Counted from the first letter of the stretch, positions 6,780-14,711 are shown. The stretch: DNA of 21,010 nt from an uncultured Bacilli bacterium (GCA_910576795.1 CAJTIX010000023.1:1-21010), one strand, 5' to 3'. A program made the numbers and translations. The notes: generated by a model from the sequence alone, not told the origin.

Positions 6780-7505
6780 ATGTTATATACCTCATTGGAA
6801 AATAAAAAAATAAAAGATATGAAAAAATTAAATACAAAAAAATACCGTGACAAAACAGGTTTATTTTTAGTGGAAGGAGAACATTTGGTATTAGAAGCAT
6901 ATAAAACAGGCTATTTAAAAGAACTGATATTAGAACAAGATGCACTATTACCATTAAATGTACCAATTTCTTATGTCACCAATGATATTTTACACACTAT
7001 TACAGAATTGGAAACGCCACCTCATATCATGGCCATTTGTCAAAAAAAGGAAAGTGAACATTTAGGAAACCATATTTTAATGCTGGATGACATTCAAGAT
7101 CCTGGGAATTTAGGAACCATTATCCGTAGCGCAGTTGCTTTTCATATTGACACCATTATCCTTGGTCTTGGATGTGCCGATTTATACAATTCTAAAACCA
7201 TTCGTGCCAGTCAAGGGATGTTATTTCATATCAATATTCTTCGCCAAGATTTAAAAGAATGTATTGAACAATTAAAACAAAAAGATTACCATATTATGGG
7301 AACCAAAGTAACCCATGGAAAAAATATAAAAGATGTTGCAAAAACAGAAAAGTCTGTTATAATAATGGGAAACGAAGGCAATGGTGTGAGTGAAGAAATT
7401 TTAGACCTTTGTGATACATACTTATACATTCCTTGTAATGAAGTATGTGAAAGTTTAAATGTTGGGGTTGCGACAAGTATTATTTTATATGAATTGGATA
7501 AGTAG
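6780..7505 (+). CDS. TrmH/SpoU-family RNA 2'-O-methyltransferase
   Basis: This transfers methyl groups from S-adenosylmethionine to ribose 2'-OH of rRNA or tRNA. The 241-residue protein has an N-terminal substrate-binding region (KYRDKTGLFLVEGEHLVLEA, about 21-40) and the three SPOUT motifs: DPGNLGTIIRSA at 107-118 (N110, R116), IIMGNEGNGVS at 194-204 (E199), and SLNVGVATSI at 225-234. The knotted C-terminal domain is therefore complete. Which nucleotide it methylates cannot be told from sequence; it resembles YsgA/RlmB-type proteins. The start is set by GGTGA at 6770-6774. It leads the operon and is 7 nt from rimM. Confidence 0.92.
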   Translation: MLYTSLENKKIKDMKKLNTKKYRDKTGLFLVEGEHLVLEAYKTGYLKELILEQDALLPLNVPISYVTNDILHTITELETPPHIMAICQKKESEHLGNHILMLDDIQDPGNLGTIIRSAVAFHIDTIILGLGCADLYNSKTIRASQGMLFHINILRQDLKECIEQLKQKDYHIMGTKVTHGKNIKDVAKTEKSVIIMGNEGNGVSEEILDLCDTYLYIPCNEVCESLNVGVATSIILYELDK

Positions 7506-7512
7506 GTGAAGT

Positions 7513-8004
7513 ATGCATTATATCTGTATTGGTGAAATTGTAAACACACATGGAATCAAAGGAGAACTTCGCATTCTATCTGATATGGAATATAAGGAGT
7601 ACATTTTTCAAAAAGGAGTACATCTTTATATTGGAAAAAATAAAAAAGAAGAGATTATTGCAACCTACAGATTCCATAAAATATATGATATGGTAACATT
7701 AGAAGGATTACAAGATATCAATGATGTGATTGGGTATAAGGGTGAAAAAGTATACATTAACCGTGATGATTTTTCATTTCCAAGTTTTTTGAAAGAAGAT
7801 TTAATCGGATTAGATGTAATAGCAAATGGGTATCAAGGAAAAGTAACCTCTATTCTAAAAAGTAAAGCACATGATATATTAGTCATTGAAAACGAAGACA
7901 AAAGACATCTTGTTCCTTATGTAGATGTATTTATTGGAAAAATTGATTTTGAAAATCATACCATTGAAATAAAAGATATGAAGGGATTATTTGATGAAGA
8001 TTGA
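7513..8004 (+). CDS. rimM: Ribosome maturation factor RimM
   Basis: RimM helps assemble the 30S subunit head by binding S19 and shaping 16S rRNA. The 163-residue protein has the N-terminal beta-barrel signature IGEIVNTHGIKGELRI (about 5-20), VTLEGLQDINDVIGYKGEKV, and a C-terminal PRC-barrel (DLIGLDVIANGYQGKV, RHLVPYVDVFIGKID). Length and layout are normal. It starts 7 nt after the methyltransferase gene, after TAGGTGA. Its last 11 nt overlap trmD, a conserved arrangement that suggests coupled translation. The usual upstream rpsP is absent; a TrmH-family gene takes that place. Confidence 0.96.
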   Translation: MHYICIGEIVNTHGIKGELRILSDMEYKEYIFQKGVHLYIGKNKKEEIIATYRFHKIYDMVTLEGLQDINDVIGYKGEKVYINRDDFSFPSFLKEDLIGLDVIANGYQGKVTSILKSKAHDILVIENEDKRHLVPYVDVFIGKIDFENHTIEIKDMKGLFDED

Positions 8005-8662
8005 TATTTTAACCTTATTTCCATTCCAATTCGATTCGGTTTTCAAAGAGTCAATCTTAGGTAGAGCAATCGAAAAAAAACAAGTTGAAATAAACGTACA
8101 TAACATTCGTGATTTTTCTTTAGATCCTCATAAAAAAGTAGATGATTATGGATTTGGTGGAGGAAAAGGAATGGTACTTATGCCACAACCGATTTATGAT
8201 GCTATTGAACATTATAGAAAAAAAGATAGCCTGGTGATTATGATGACACCACAAGGAATTCCTTATAAACAAAAAATGGCATATGAATTATCCAAACAGA
8301 AACACATCATTTTACTTTGTGGACATTATGAAGGTTTTGATGAACGAATTAGAGATATGGTGGATATGGAAATCAGCATTGGAGATTTTATTTTGACTGG
8401 TGGTGAGATTGCTAGTATGGCAATTGTAGATAGTATTGTAAGATTATTACCGGGAGTCATTGAAGAGGAATCTCATATACAGGAGTCATTTCATGATGAC
8501 TTATTAGACTATCCTGTTTATACAAAACCAGTAGATTTTCATGGCAAAAAAGTACCAGATGTATTATTATCTGGGCACCACGAAAATATTCGCAAATGGA
8601 GATTGGAACAAAGTAAATTAAAAACAGAATTAAGAAGACCTGATTTATTAGAAAAGAGTTGA
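7994..8662 (+). CDS. trmD: tRNA (guanine-37-N1)-methyltransferase
   Basis: TrmD makes m1G37 next to the anticodon, preventing frameshifting. The 222-residue protein has ILTLFPFQFDSVFKESILGRA at the N-terminus, the trefoil-knot SAM-binding motifs LLCGHYEGFDERI (about 107-119) and ISIGDFILTGGEIA (128-140), and the catalytic/linker region LDYPVYTKP (171-179) with LLSGHHENIRKWR. It is somewhat shorter at the C-terminus than the roughly 240-residue B. subtilis protein. ATG at 7994, after AAGGGA, is preferred to the in-frame TTG at 7991. The next gene begins 4 nt after its stop. Confidence 0.97.
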   Translation: MKIDILTLFPFQFDSVFKESILGRAIEKKQVEINVHNIRDFSLDPHKKVDDYGFGGGKGMVLMPQPIYDAIEHYRKKDSLVIMMTPQGIPYKQKMAYELSKQKHIILLCGHYEGFDERIRDMVDMEISIGDFILTGGEIASMAIVDSIVRLLPGVIEEESHIQESFHDDLLDYPVYTKPVDFHGKKVPDVLLSGHHENIRKWRLEQSKLKTELRRPDLLEKS

Positions 8663-8666
8663 TTTT

Positions 8667-9149
8667 ATGCAAGCGAAACGCTATGTCATTCAAAAAGTGA
8701 AAAAAGGGGCAGAAAAAATCAAATTTTCTCGTAAAAAAATGGAAGGATTTCGTGTAACACCACATAATCGTGTTACGCACCCTGGAATTACAGTCAATTC
8801 TATGTTATTGATTAAACCTTCATTAATTGAAAAAGTATTAAAGAGAAAAAATCAAAGAAAGCTAGATTATTATTTACAATATATTATTTCTTTAATGGAT
8901 AATAATGAAGGTACTGATGACGATAGTGCTTTTCGCGTTGCACTCAATGATTTGACACGTTATCGTGAAATGGTAGAATATAAATATCGTAAATTTTTAG
9001 ATGATAAATATATCCATTTATTATTAAAAAAAATTGATTTATTAGAACATGAAATCAAAAGTAAAATGATATTCAAACAACAACTAAAATCATATCAGAC
9101 ATATCAGCCAATGGAAGAAGAAAACGAAAAAACTGGAAAATCAAGATAG
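8667..9149 (+). CDS. Unknown basic helical protein in the trmD operon
   Basis: I do not recognise this 160-residue protein. The N-terminal 45 residues are strongly basic (KKVKKGAEKIKFSRKK lies near residues 8-24 in approximate form), with FRVTPHNRVTHPGITVNSM. From about residue 55 it looks mainly helical and charged, with LNDLTRYREMVEYKYRKFLD and LLKKIDLLEHEIKSKM, possibly a coiled coil. There is no signal peptide or membrane segment. It starts 4 nt after trmD, following GAGTTGAT, and is placed between RNA-modification and ribosomal-protein genes. An RNA- or ribosome-linked role is a guess from context. A weak CAAGA/TCTTG hairpin surrounds its stop, but it lacks a good T-tract. Confidence 0.75.
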   Translation: MQAKRYVIQKVKKGAEKIKFSRKKMEGFRVTPHNRVTHPGITVNSMLLIKPSLIEKVLKRKNQRKLDYYLQYIISLMDNNEGTDDDSAFRVALNDLTRYREMVEYKYRKFLDDKYIHLLLKKIDLLEHEIKSKMIFKQQLKSYQTYQPMEEENEKTGKSR

Positions 9150-9209
9150 GCTTATATTTTCTTGTTATCAAAAAACTTTTTCATTATGAAAAAACGCTAA
9201 TTTTTGTAC

Positions 9210-9238
9210 TTTACAAACATACAATATTATGATAAAAT
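9210..9238 (+). promoter_or_regulatory. Promoter of rplS
   Basis: TTTACA (9210-9215), a 17-bp spacer and TAAAAT (9233-9238) with a TGa extension. The start codon is 63 nt further on, unusually far for this window. Confidence 0.68.
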
Positions 9239-9301
9239 GTACAAAGTGATCCGCTGAATGAATGTTTATGATCATGGAAAAAAGAAAGGAAGCGTGACAT
9301 C
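9239..9301 (+). promoter_or_regulatory. Structured leader before rplS (possible L19 autoregulatory leader)
   Basis: A leader of about 55 nt in which TGATC and GATCA can pair, and CGCT near 9251 can instead pair with AGCG next to the ribosome binding site. Low-GC Firmicutes often carry an L19 leader ahead of rplS. The fold here was only judged by eye, so the assignment is tentative. Confidence 0.3.
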
Positions 9302-9652
9302 GTGAATTTAGTTGAAAAAATAACTAAGAGTCAAATTAGAACAGATTTACCTGAATTCCGTGTAGGAGATACAGTTCGTGTCGATGTAAAAATCATTGAA
9401 GGTAAACGTGAAAGAATTCAAGCATTTGAAGGAATTGTCATTGCAATCAAAGGAAGCGGAGTTTCTAAAAACTTCATCGTTCGTAAACTTTCAGCAGGAG
9501 TTGGAGTAGAAAGAACATTCCCAATGAATTCTCCAAAAATTGATTCTGTAACTGTTATTAGAAAAGGTAAAGTAAGAAGAGCAAAACCTTATTACCTAAG
9601 AAATCTAATTAGTCAACCTAAAATCAAAGAGAGACGAGATAAGGCAGCTTAA
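9302..9652 (+). CDS. rplS: 50S ribosomal protein L19
   Basis: A 116-residue large-subunit protein at the 30S-50S interface. It has the typical PEFRVGDTVRVDVKIIEG, RERIQAFEGIVIA, RKLSAGVGVERTFPMNSP and KVRRAKPYYLRNL. It starts with GTG at 9302 after AAAGGAAG (spacing about 9 nt); no closer ATG in this frame fits the family. It follows the trmD operon, as in many Firmicutes, but has its own promoter and leader, and ends in a terminator formed partly from its own last codons. Confidence 0.98.
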   Translation: MNLVEKITKSQIRTDLPEFRVGDTVRVDVKIIEGKRERIQAFEGIVIAIKGSGVSKNFIVRKLSAGVGVERTFPMNSPKIDSVTVIRKGKVRRAKPYYLRNLISQPKIKERRDKAA

Positions 9653-9664
9653 TGCCTTATTTTT
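9641..9664 (+). terminator. Intrinsic terminator of rplS
   Basis: AAGGCA - GCTTAA - TGCCTT followed by ATTTTT. The rplS stop codon (TAA, 9650-9652) is in the loop. The short stem and imperfect T-tract leave room for read-through into lepB, which has no obvious promoter of its own. Confidence 0.6.
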
Positions 9665-9682
9665 AGTAAAGAGGGTGAATTT

Positions 9683-10183
9683 ATGAAATATGTGAAAGAA
9701 TATCTACCATATGTAGTTGTAATTGCTGTAGTGATCTTACTTAGATTATATGTAATATCACCAGTACAAGTGGATGGTTCTTCCATGGTACCTACCTTAC
9801 AGGATAATGAGATTTTACTCTTAAAAAAATATGATCATCATTTTAGTCGTTTTGATATTGTAGTACTCAAATATGGAAAAGACAAATTGGTGAAAAGAAT
9901 CATTGGTCTTCCAGGAGAAACCGTTTCTTACAGAAACAGTAAATTATACATTAATGATGAGTTAGTAGAAGAAACCTTTTTACCAGAAAACATAAAAACA
10001 TCTGATTTTGATTTAACAGACATTGGTTATACAACTATACCAGAAGGTTATTACTTTGTAGTAGGAGATAACCGTAATGATTCTTTAGATAGTCGTTATA
10101 TTGGGTTAATACCCAAAAAAAGTATCGAAGGGACGGTTGGTTTTCGATTATTTCCATTTTCTACATTTGGAAAAATTTCATAA
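9683..10183 (+). CDS. lepB: Signal peptidase I
   Basis: A membrane serine protease that removes signal peptides from exported proteins. The 166-residue protein has one N-terminal membrane segment (about 8-26). Box B is DGSSMVPTL with nucleophile S34, box D is KLVKRIIGLPGE with general-base K71, and box E is VVGDNRNDSLDSRYIG. The single membrane span and short length are typical of Gram-positive SipS-type enzymes. The start follows AGAGGGTGA. It lies 30 nt after rplS, an arrangement seen in other low-GC genomes, and is probably expressed by read-through of the rplS terminator. Confidence 0.97.
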   Translation: MKYVKEYLPYVVVIAVVILLRLYVISPVQVDGSSMVPTLQDNEILLLKKYDHHFSRFDIVVLKYGKDKLVKRIIGLPGETVSYRNSKLYINDELVEETFLPENIKTSDFDLTDIGYTTIPEGYYFVVGDNRNDSLDSRYIGLIPKKSIEGTVGFRLFPFSTFGKIS

Positions 10184-10188
10184 ATAAC

Positions 10189-10217
10189 TTGCTTTCGTGT
10201 ATAATATAGTGTATATT
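10189..10217 (+). promoter_or_regulatory. Promoter of the rpsO-pnp unit
   Basis: TTGCTT (10189-10194), a 17-bp spacer and TATATT (10212-10217); a TATTAT offset by 2 nt is an alternative -10. This site lacks a TGn extension. The start of rpsO is 80 nt downstream. Confidence 0.6.
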
Positions 10218-10297
10218 ATATTTGTACGTATTCGTGGTGAAATAGAAACTCCAACTTTTTACTAGGAATATGCGAATGATAAGAGAGGAGAAAAAGT
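10218..10297 (+). promoter_or_regulatory. Structured leader before rpsO (possible S15-binding site)
   Basis: ATTCG (10230-10234) pairs with CGAAT (10273-10277), closing a region of about 38 nt just ahead of the ribosome binding site AGAGAGGAG. S15 represses its own mRNA through leader structures in several bacterial groups, including Firmicutes. The fold was judged by eye only. Confidence 0.35.
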
Positions 10298-10567
10298 ATG
10301 GCTTTAACAAAAGAACAAAAAGAAGCAATTGTTAAAAAATATGCAAGAAATGAAAAAGACACAGGATCAGCTGAAGTCCAAATTGCAATTTTAACAGAAG
10401 AAATCAATGAATTAACAGAACATTTAAAAGAACATAAACATGATTTCCATTCTAGACGTGGATTACTTAAAAAAGTAGGACAAAGAAGAAGTATGTTACA
10501 ATATTTACTGAAAACAGATGTAACTAGATATCGTACTTTGATTCAAAGTTTAGGATTAAGAAAATAA
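10298..10567 (+). CDS. rpsO: 30S ribosomal protein S15
   Basis: An 89-residue primary 16S rRNA-binding protein of the central domain. The sequence is canonical: ALTKEQKEAIVKKYARNEKD, TGSAEVQIAILTEEINELTEHL, HKHDFHSRRGLLKKVGQRR and YRTLIQSLGLRK. The start follows AGAGAGGAG. The adjacent downstream pnp reflects a very widespread rpsO-pnp linkage, here separated by a terminator and one unknown gene. Confidence 0.99.
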   Translation: MALTKEQKEAIVKKYARNEKDTGSAEVQIAILTEEINELTEHLKEHKHDFHSRRGLLKKVGQRRSMLQYLLKTDVTRYRTLIQSLGLRK

Positions 10568-10574
10568 TAATAGT

Positions 10575-10602
10575 AGGCACTTATTTTTAAGTGCCTTTAT
10601 TT
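10575..10602 (+). terminator. Intrinsic terminator or attenuator after rpsO
   Basis: AGGCACTTA - TTTT - TAAGTGCCT is a 9-bp perfect stem followed by TTATTTA. No new promoter is evident before the next gene, so it probably only reduces read-through to the pnp part of the unit. Confidence 0.75.
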
Positions 10603-10617
10603 ATGGAGGTTATATAA

Positions 10618-11199
10618 ATGAATAGTGATAGAATTTATCAGGCGGATATTGTAAACAGAGAAGGAAAAACAACTAGAAAACAATTGGTATATGAAAAGGG
10701 ATCGGCTAGTGGTGTAGTAAAATATATAGATATGACATTAAGTTGGTCAGATACTCATACTCATTCTGCACCTATTAGCCCTATTATTCGTAATGATGTT
10801 GTAAGGAATCTTGTTCCATTTTCTAAAATAGTGAAATTAAAAAAACATGTTTCCAGAAAAACTGCATTAAAACTTTATTATGAAGATTTAAGAAATTTAT
10901 TAAATGTAAAAGATTTATATATTGGTGATATCGGAATCTTAATAGGCGAAGACATACACCTTCAACCATGCCTACAATCTGTTTTACACAATCGATTATT
11001 ATTACAATGTGAACGAAAGTTTTTAGATTTGGATGATTATAATACATATGATTCTATAACAAATATGAGCATAGGAGATGTGGGTGTAATCAATAAACAA
11101 CAATTTGTTAGTGTATTTCAGGGAGAAATAGAACGTTTAGAAATGCCAAAACAAAAAATATTAGAATTGTATCATGAAAAATATCAAGAAAAGAGGTAA
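10618..11199 (+). CDS. Unknown protein between rpsO and pnp
   Basis: I do not recognise this 193-residue protein. It appears soluble, with no signal peptide or membrane segment. Visible sequence: QADIVNREGKTTRKQLVYEKG, a His/Ser-rich SWSDTHTHSAPISP (about 43-56), and two similar stretches, LYIGDIGILIGE (about 101) and MSIGDVGVINKQ (about 149), suggesting an internal repeat. The start follows GGAGG at good spacing, and it ends 3 nt before pnp, so the two are almost certainly co-translated. A link to RNA decay or ribosome function is inferred only from position. Confidence 0.8.
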   Translation: MNSDRIYQADIVNREGKTTRKQLVYEKGSASGVVKYIDMTLSWSDTHTHSAPISPIIRNDVVRNLVPFSKIVKLKKHVSRKTALKLYYEDLRNLLNVKDLYIGDIGILIGEDIHLQPCLQSVLHNRLLLQCERKFLDLDDYNTYDSITNMSIGDVGVINKQQFVSVFQGEIERLEMPKQKILELYHEKYQEKR

Positions 11200-11202
11200 T
11201 TT

Positions 11203-13338
11203 ATGAAAAAAGTATTTGAACTTAATTTTCGAGGAAAGAAATTAGTCGTAGAACATGGAGAACTTGCGAAACAAGCCCATGGTGCAGTATTAGTTAGATT
11301 CGGAGATACTGTTATATTATCAACTGCTGTGGTATCCAAAAATGCAAATATTTTATCAGACTTTTTCCCATTGATGGTGTTATATCAAGAAAAACTATAT
11401 TCCGTAGGTAAAATACCAGGTGGATTTATTAAAAGAGAAGGAAGACCTACTGATGCTGCTACACTAGCTGCTCGTATGATTGATAGACCTATGCGTCCAA
11501 TGTTCCCTGAAGATTTTAGAAACGAAGTACAAGTTGTCAATACCGTATTATCTGTAGACAATGATTACTCACCAGAATTAACAGCTATGTTTGGTTCAAG
11601 TTTATGTACTTGTATTTCTAAAATTCCATTTGATGGACCAATCGCTGGAGTCAAAGTGGGTAGAGTAGATGGAAAATTCATCATCAATCCAACCCAAGAA
11701 GAATTAGAATTATCGGATATTGATTTAACCGTCGCAGGTACCAAACAAGCCATTAATATGGTAGAAGCAGGATCAAAAGAAGTATCAGAAGATGACATGT
11801 TAGAAGCTTTATTATTCGGTCATGAAGCTGTCAAAGAATTATGTGAATTCCAAGAAAAAATCATCGAAGAAATCGGTGAAGAAAAAATAGAATATGAAAA
11901 ATTAGAAATTGAAGATAATTTAAGAAACCGAATCAAAGAACTAGCAAGTACCAAATTAGATTCTGCTATGAGAATCAAAGAAAAGCAAGAAAAATATGCA
12001 GCCATCGACTCTGTCAAAGAAGAAGTTGTAAGCTTATTTGAAGAAGAAAATCATACATTAGATAAAGAAGAATTGAACATTTTAATCACAAAAGTAAAAT
12101 TGGTGTTAGAATCCATCGAATATGAAATATTTAGAGCAATCACAGTAAATGAAAAAACAAGAGCAGACGGTAGAAGAATGGATGAAATTAGACCATTATC
12201 AACGGCAATTGACTTACTTCCAAGAACACATGGATCTGCATTATTTACAAGAGGAGAAACACAAGCATTGGCAGTAACAACACTAGGTGCTTTAAATGAA
12301 TATCAAGCTTTGGATGGAATTAGCTTAGAAGCAGAAAAGCATTTTATGTTACACTATAATTTTCCACAATTTAGTGTTGGAGAAACTGGAAGATATGGGT
12401 CTCCTGGACGAAGAGAAATTGGACATGGTGCTTTGGGGGAAAGATGTTTGAAACAAGTAATGCCTTCAGAAGAAGAATTTCCATATACAGTGAGAGTTGT
12501 ATCAGAAATTTTAGAATCCAATGGTTCTTCCAGTCAAGCAACCATATGTGCAGGGTGCATGAGTTTAATGGCGGCAGGTGTACCAATCAAAGCTCCAGTT
12601 GCGGGAATTGCGATGGGTTTAATTACCTCTAGTGATGAAAAAGACTATACCATTTTAACAGATATACAAGGAATGGAAGATCACTTAGGAGATATGGACT
12701 TTAAAGTAGGTGGAACTAGAAAAGGAATTTGTTCATTACAAATGGACATTAAAATCAAAGGTATCAATAAACAAATATTAAAAGAAGCATTAGAACAAGC
12801 CAAAAAAGCCAGAATGGAAATCTTGGATGTAATGGAAGCTCAAATTAAAGAACCTCGAAAAGAAGTGAGTCAGTATGCTCCAAAAACGATGACATTTATG
12901 ATTGATCCAGAAAAAATCAAAGATGTGATTGGTAAAGGTGGAGAAATGATTACAAAAATCATTTGCGATGCAAGTAATGTAAAAGCAGTAAATGATATAA
13001 ATGCAGTTAAAGTGGATTTAGAAGATGATGGACGCGTAATTATCTATCATACCAATCAAGAAGTGATTGATAAGACTGCTAATATGATAAAAGAAATTGT
13101 AAGAGAAGTAGAAATGGATGTCATTTATAAAGGAAAAGTAGTCAAAGTAGAAGATTTTGGATGTTTTGTTGAACTATGGCCAGGTTGTGAAGGACTTGTT
13201 CATGTATCACAATTATCACAAGAACGCGTAGAAAAACCAAGTGATATTGTCAAAGTTGGAGATGAAATTTTAGTCAAATCTATGGGTTATGATAAAAGAG
13301 GAAGACTCAATTTATCTAGAAAAGAAGCAATTAAATAA
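11203..13338 (+). CDS. pnp: Polyribonucleotide nucleotidyltransferase (PNPase)
   Basis: A trimeric 3'-5' phosphorolytic exoribonuclease of mRNA decay and RNA quality control. The 711-residue length is standard. Domains in order: first RNase PH core (1 to about 140, FSVGKIPGGFIKREGRPTD in near form at about 67-85), the all-helical linker (about 230-310), second RNase PH core with SNGSS-type phosphate site at about 438-442 and DHLGDMDFKVGGT at about 492 (catalytic Asp residues), KH domain with IGKGGEMI at about 573-580, and an S1 domain from about 636 (YKGKVVKVEDFGCFVELWPG, EGLVHVSQLS) to the end. The start follows AGAGGTAA. The acidic tail of some homologues is absent. Confidence 0.99.
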   Translation: MKKVFELNFRGKKLVVEHGELAKQAHGAVLVRFGDTVILSTAVVSKNANILSDFFPLMVLYQEKLYSVGKIPGGFIKREGRPTDAATLAARMIDRPMRPMFPEDFRNEVQVVNTVLSVDNDYSPELTAMFGSSLCTCISKIPFDGPIAGVKVGRVDGKFIINPTQEELELSDIDLTVAGTKQAINMVEAGSKEVSEDDMLEALLFGHEAVKELCEFQEKIIEEIGEEKIEYEKLEIEDNLRNRIKELASTKLDSAMRIKEKQEKYAAIDSVKEEVVSLFEEENHTLDKEELNILITKVKLVLESIEYEIFRAITVNEKTRADGRRMDEIRPLSTAIDLLPRTHGSALFTRGETQALAVTTLGALNEYQALDGISLEAEKHFMLHYNFPQFSVGETGRYGSPGRREIGHGALGERCLKQVMPSEEEFPYTVRVVSEILESNGSSSQATICAGCMSLMAAGVPIKAPVAGIAMGLITSSDEKDYTILTDIQGMEDHLGDMDFKVGGTRKGICSLQMDIKIKGINKQILKEALEQAKKARMEILDVMEAQIKEPRKEVSQYAPKTMTFMIDPEKIKDVIGKGGEMITKIICDASNVKAVNDINAVKVDLEDDGRVIIYHTNQEVIDKTANMIKEIVREVEMDVIYKGKVVKVEDFGCFVELWPGCEGLVHVSQLSQERVEKPSDIVKVGDEILVKSMGYDKRGRLNLSRKEAIK

Positions 13339-13350
13339 AATTGCTTTTTT
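13325..13350 (+). terminator. Intrinsic terminator of pnp
   Basis: AAGCAATT - AAATAA - AATTGCTT followed by TTTT. The pnp stop codon (13336-13338) lies in the loop. The right arm also supplies the TTGCTT -35 box of the next promoter. Confidence 0.75.
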
Positions 13351-13369
13351 GAATACATTATGATACCAT
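13341..13369 (+). promoter_or_regulatory. Promoter overlapping the pnp terminator
   Basis: TTGCTT (13341-13346), a 17-bp spacer and TACCAT (13364-13369) with a TGa extension. The -35 lies inside the right arm of the pnp terminator. The start codon is 22 nt after the -10. Confidence 0.55.
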
Positions 13370-13391
13370 ATTAAAACAAGTTGGTGAAATT

Positions 13392-14303
13392 ATGGAAAAT
13401 AGAAAAATAAGAGATGATTTATACAAAGACATATCAGAATTAGTAGAGTTAGGAATTCCTTCTGATATTGCTTGTGTTTCATACATTCATTACATTTTGG
13501 ATAAACATCATAAAGATATTGGATTTTTATATCCATTTTTGGGTATATTGTTTTGTGACCATTACACATTGCTAACGTATAAAGGTCATGAGAATACAAT
13601 TACAAAAGAAGAAAAACAAGACTATTTAAAATTAGCGCATTTTCAGAATCTTCAAGATGTTATTATATTTTATCAAAACGATACATCATTTTTAAATAAA
13701 GCAGTGAATGCTTGTTATCAATTTGAACGTATGAATGTTTTTGGGAAAATCAATTATGTGCAAGGGTTAAGCAAACAGGATCATGAATACTTAAATGGAA
13801 TTTGTCCTTGGCATCAGTTAGATCAAAAATCCTATGGTGATTGGGTTCAGACTGATTTATATTGCAAATTCTTTCACTCACAAAAAAGAGCCAATTCCAA
13901 TTGGGACCAAATCAAAGAAGATCTTGTAATACCTGAGCTCATGGGATTTCTTAAAAATTTAGCAAAACATAATTATCCTAATTATTGTTCCAATGCATGT
14001 GAAATGATTTCTGTTGATTATATGTGGTCCAAATATGTAATAGAAAAAAAGATAAACCTTGATAGCACAGATATGAAAAATCGTTTGCTTAGATTACAAG
14101 CATTTGAAGAAAATGATTTTCAAACACTCGCAAATGAATTTATTTATAATGATGATTATATGTATTCTGTGATAGAATCCTACTGTGCGATTCAAATGAA
14201 AGAATATCCATTTGAAAATCTAATGAAAGTGGAAGAAGTAAAATCTTATTTGAGAGAAAATGATTCTATCCATTTTACCAAAATAAAAGAGTTTCTAGAT
14301 TAA
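13392..14303 (+). CDS. Unknown 303-residue protein
   Basis: I do not recognise it. It appears soluble and mostly helical, rich in aromatic residues and Cys/His (CPWHQLDQKSYGDW, DLYCKFFHSQ, NYPNYCSNACEM). One hydrophobic stretch (IGFLYPFLGILFC, about 43-55) is too short and interrupted to call a membrane segment confidently. It starts after TTGGTGAA and has its own promoter, so it is probably a single-gene unit. Its last 4 nt overlap the end of the convergent HIT gene. Confidence 0.75.
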   Translation: MENRKIRDDLYKDISELVELGIPSDIACVSYIHYILDKHHKDIGFLYPFLGILFCDHYTLLTYKGHENTITKEEKQDYLKLAHFQNLQDVIIFYQNDTSFLNKAVNACYQFERMNVFGKINYVQGLSKQDHEYLNGICPWHQLDQKSYGDWVQTDLYCKFFHSQKRANSNWDQIKEDLVIPELMGFLKNLAKHNYPNYCSNACEMISVDYMWSKYVIEKKINLDSTDMKNRLLRLQAFEENDFQTLANEFIYNDDYMYSVIESYCAIQMKEYPFENLMKVEEVKSYLRENDSIHFTKIKEFLD

Positions 14304-14316
14304 AGAGACTCTTTTA
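14284..14316. terminator. Shared bidirectional terminator of the unknown gene and the HIT gene
   Basis: TAAAAGAGTTTCT pairs with AGAGACTCTTTTA (13 bp, one G-U pair) around a 7-nt loop that contains both overlapping stop codons. A-tracts and T-tracts flank the stem on both strands, so it can stop transcripts from either side. Confidence 0.78.
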
Positions 14317-14671
14317 ATATTTGAAATACTTCATTGACAGGAAGATTTGCTTGTACAACATTATACTTAGGTATTATATGTAAATGGAAATGTTTTACGT
14401 CTTGTGCAATTCCATTGTTTTGCAAAAGTGTAACTCCATCTGCATGTAATTTATCTTCTACCAATTGTTTCATTTGTTTTGCAATTACCATAACATGTGT
14501 TATGACATTTATATCTATTGTATTCAAATCCAATGTATGTATTTTAGGTACAATTAGCATATGCCCAAGATTTTGGGGATTGACATCCAAAAACACCTTC
14601 ACTATTTCATCTTCATAAATAGTATAAGAAGGAATTTCTCCATTTACAATTTTACAAAATATACAATCCAT
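14300..14671 (-). CDS. HIT-family nucleotide hydrolase
   Basis: A histidine-triad protein of 123 residues; the family cleaves nucleoside phosphoramidates and related adenosine nucleotides. It shows MDCIFCKIVNGEIPSYTIYED at the N-terminus with a CxxC pair (C3, C6), PQNLGHMLIVPK (about 32-43) and the triad HFHLHIIPKY (H94, H96, H98). This fits the Hint branch. The ATG at 14671 is chosen because GGTGA precedes it at 5 nt; ATG, GTG and TTG codons further upstream overlap that site. It is the only minus-strand gene in the window. Confidence 0.95.
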   Translation of the reverse strand: MDCIFCKIVNGEIPSYTIYEDEIVKVFLDVNPQNLGHMLIVPKIHTLDLNTIDINVITHVMVIAKQMKQLVEDKLHADGVTLLQNNGIAQDVKHFHLHIIPKYNVVQANLPVNEVFQILKESL

Positions 14672-14687
14672 ATTCATCACCAAAAAA

Positions 14688-14696
14688 AGTATACCA
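14688..14696 (-). promoter_or_regulatory. Extended -10 promoter of the HIT gene
   Basis: On the minus strand, TGGTATACT precedes the start codon by 16 nt. No good -35 is seen at 16-18 nt, as expected for extended -10 promoters. Confidence 0.5.
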
Positions 14697-14711
14697 TAAA
14701 TTTATAAAATC

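Noticed and set aside
8457..8780. Minus-strand ORF across the trmD end and next gene
   Set aside because: It is antisense to two well-supported genes, has no ribosome binding site and a low-complexity Phe/Ile-rich product.
9165..9205. AT-only hairpin after 9149 as a strong terminator
   Set aside because: TTTTTCA/TGAAAAA has no GC in most of the stem and no proper T-tract after it; common by chance in such DNA.
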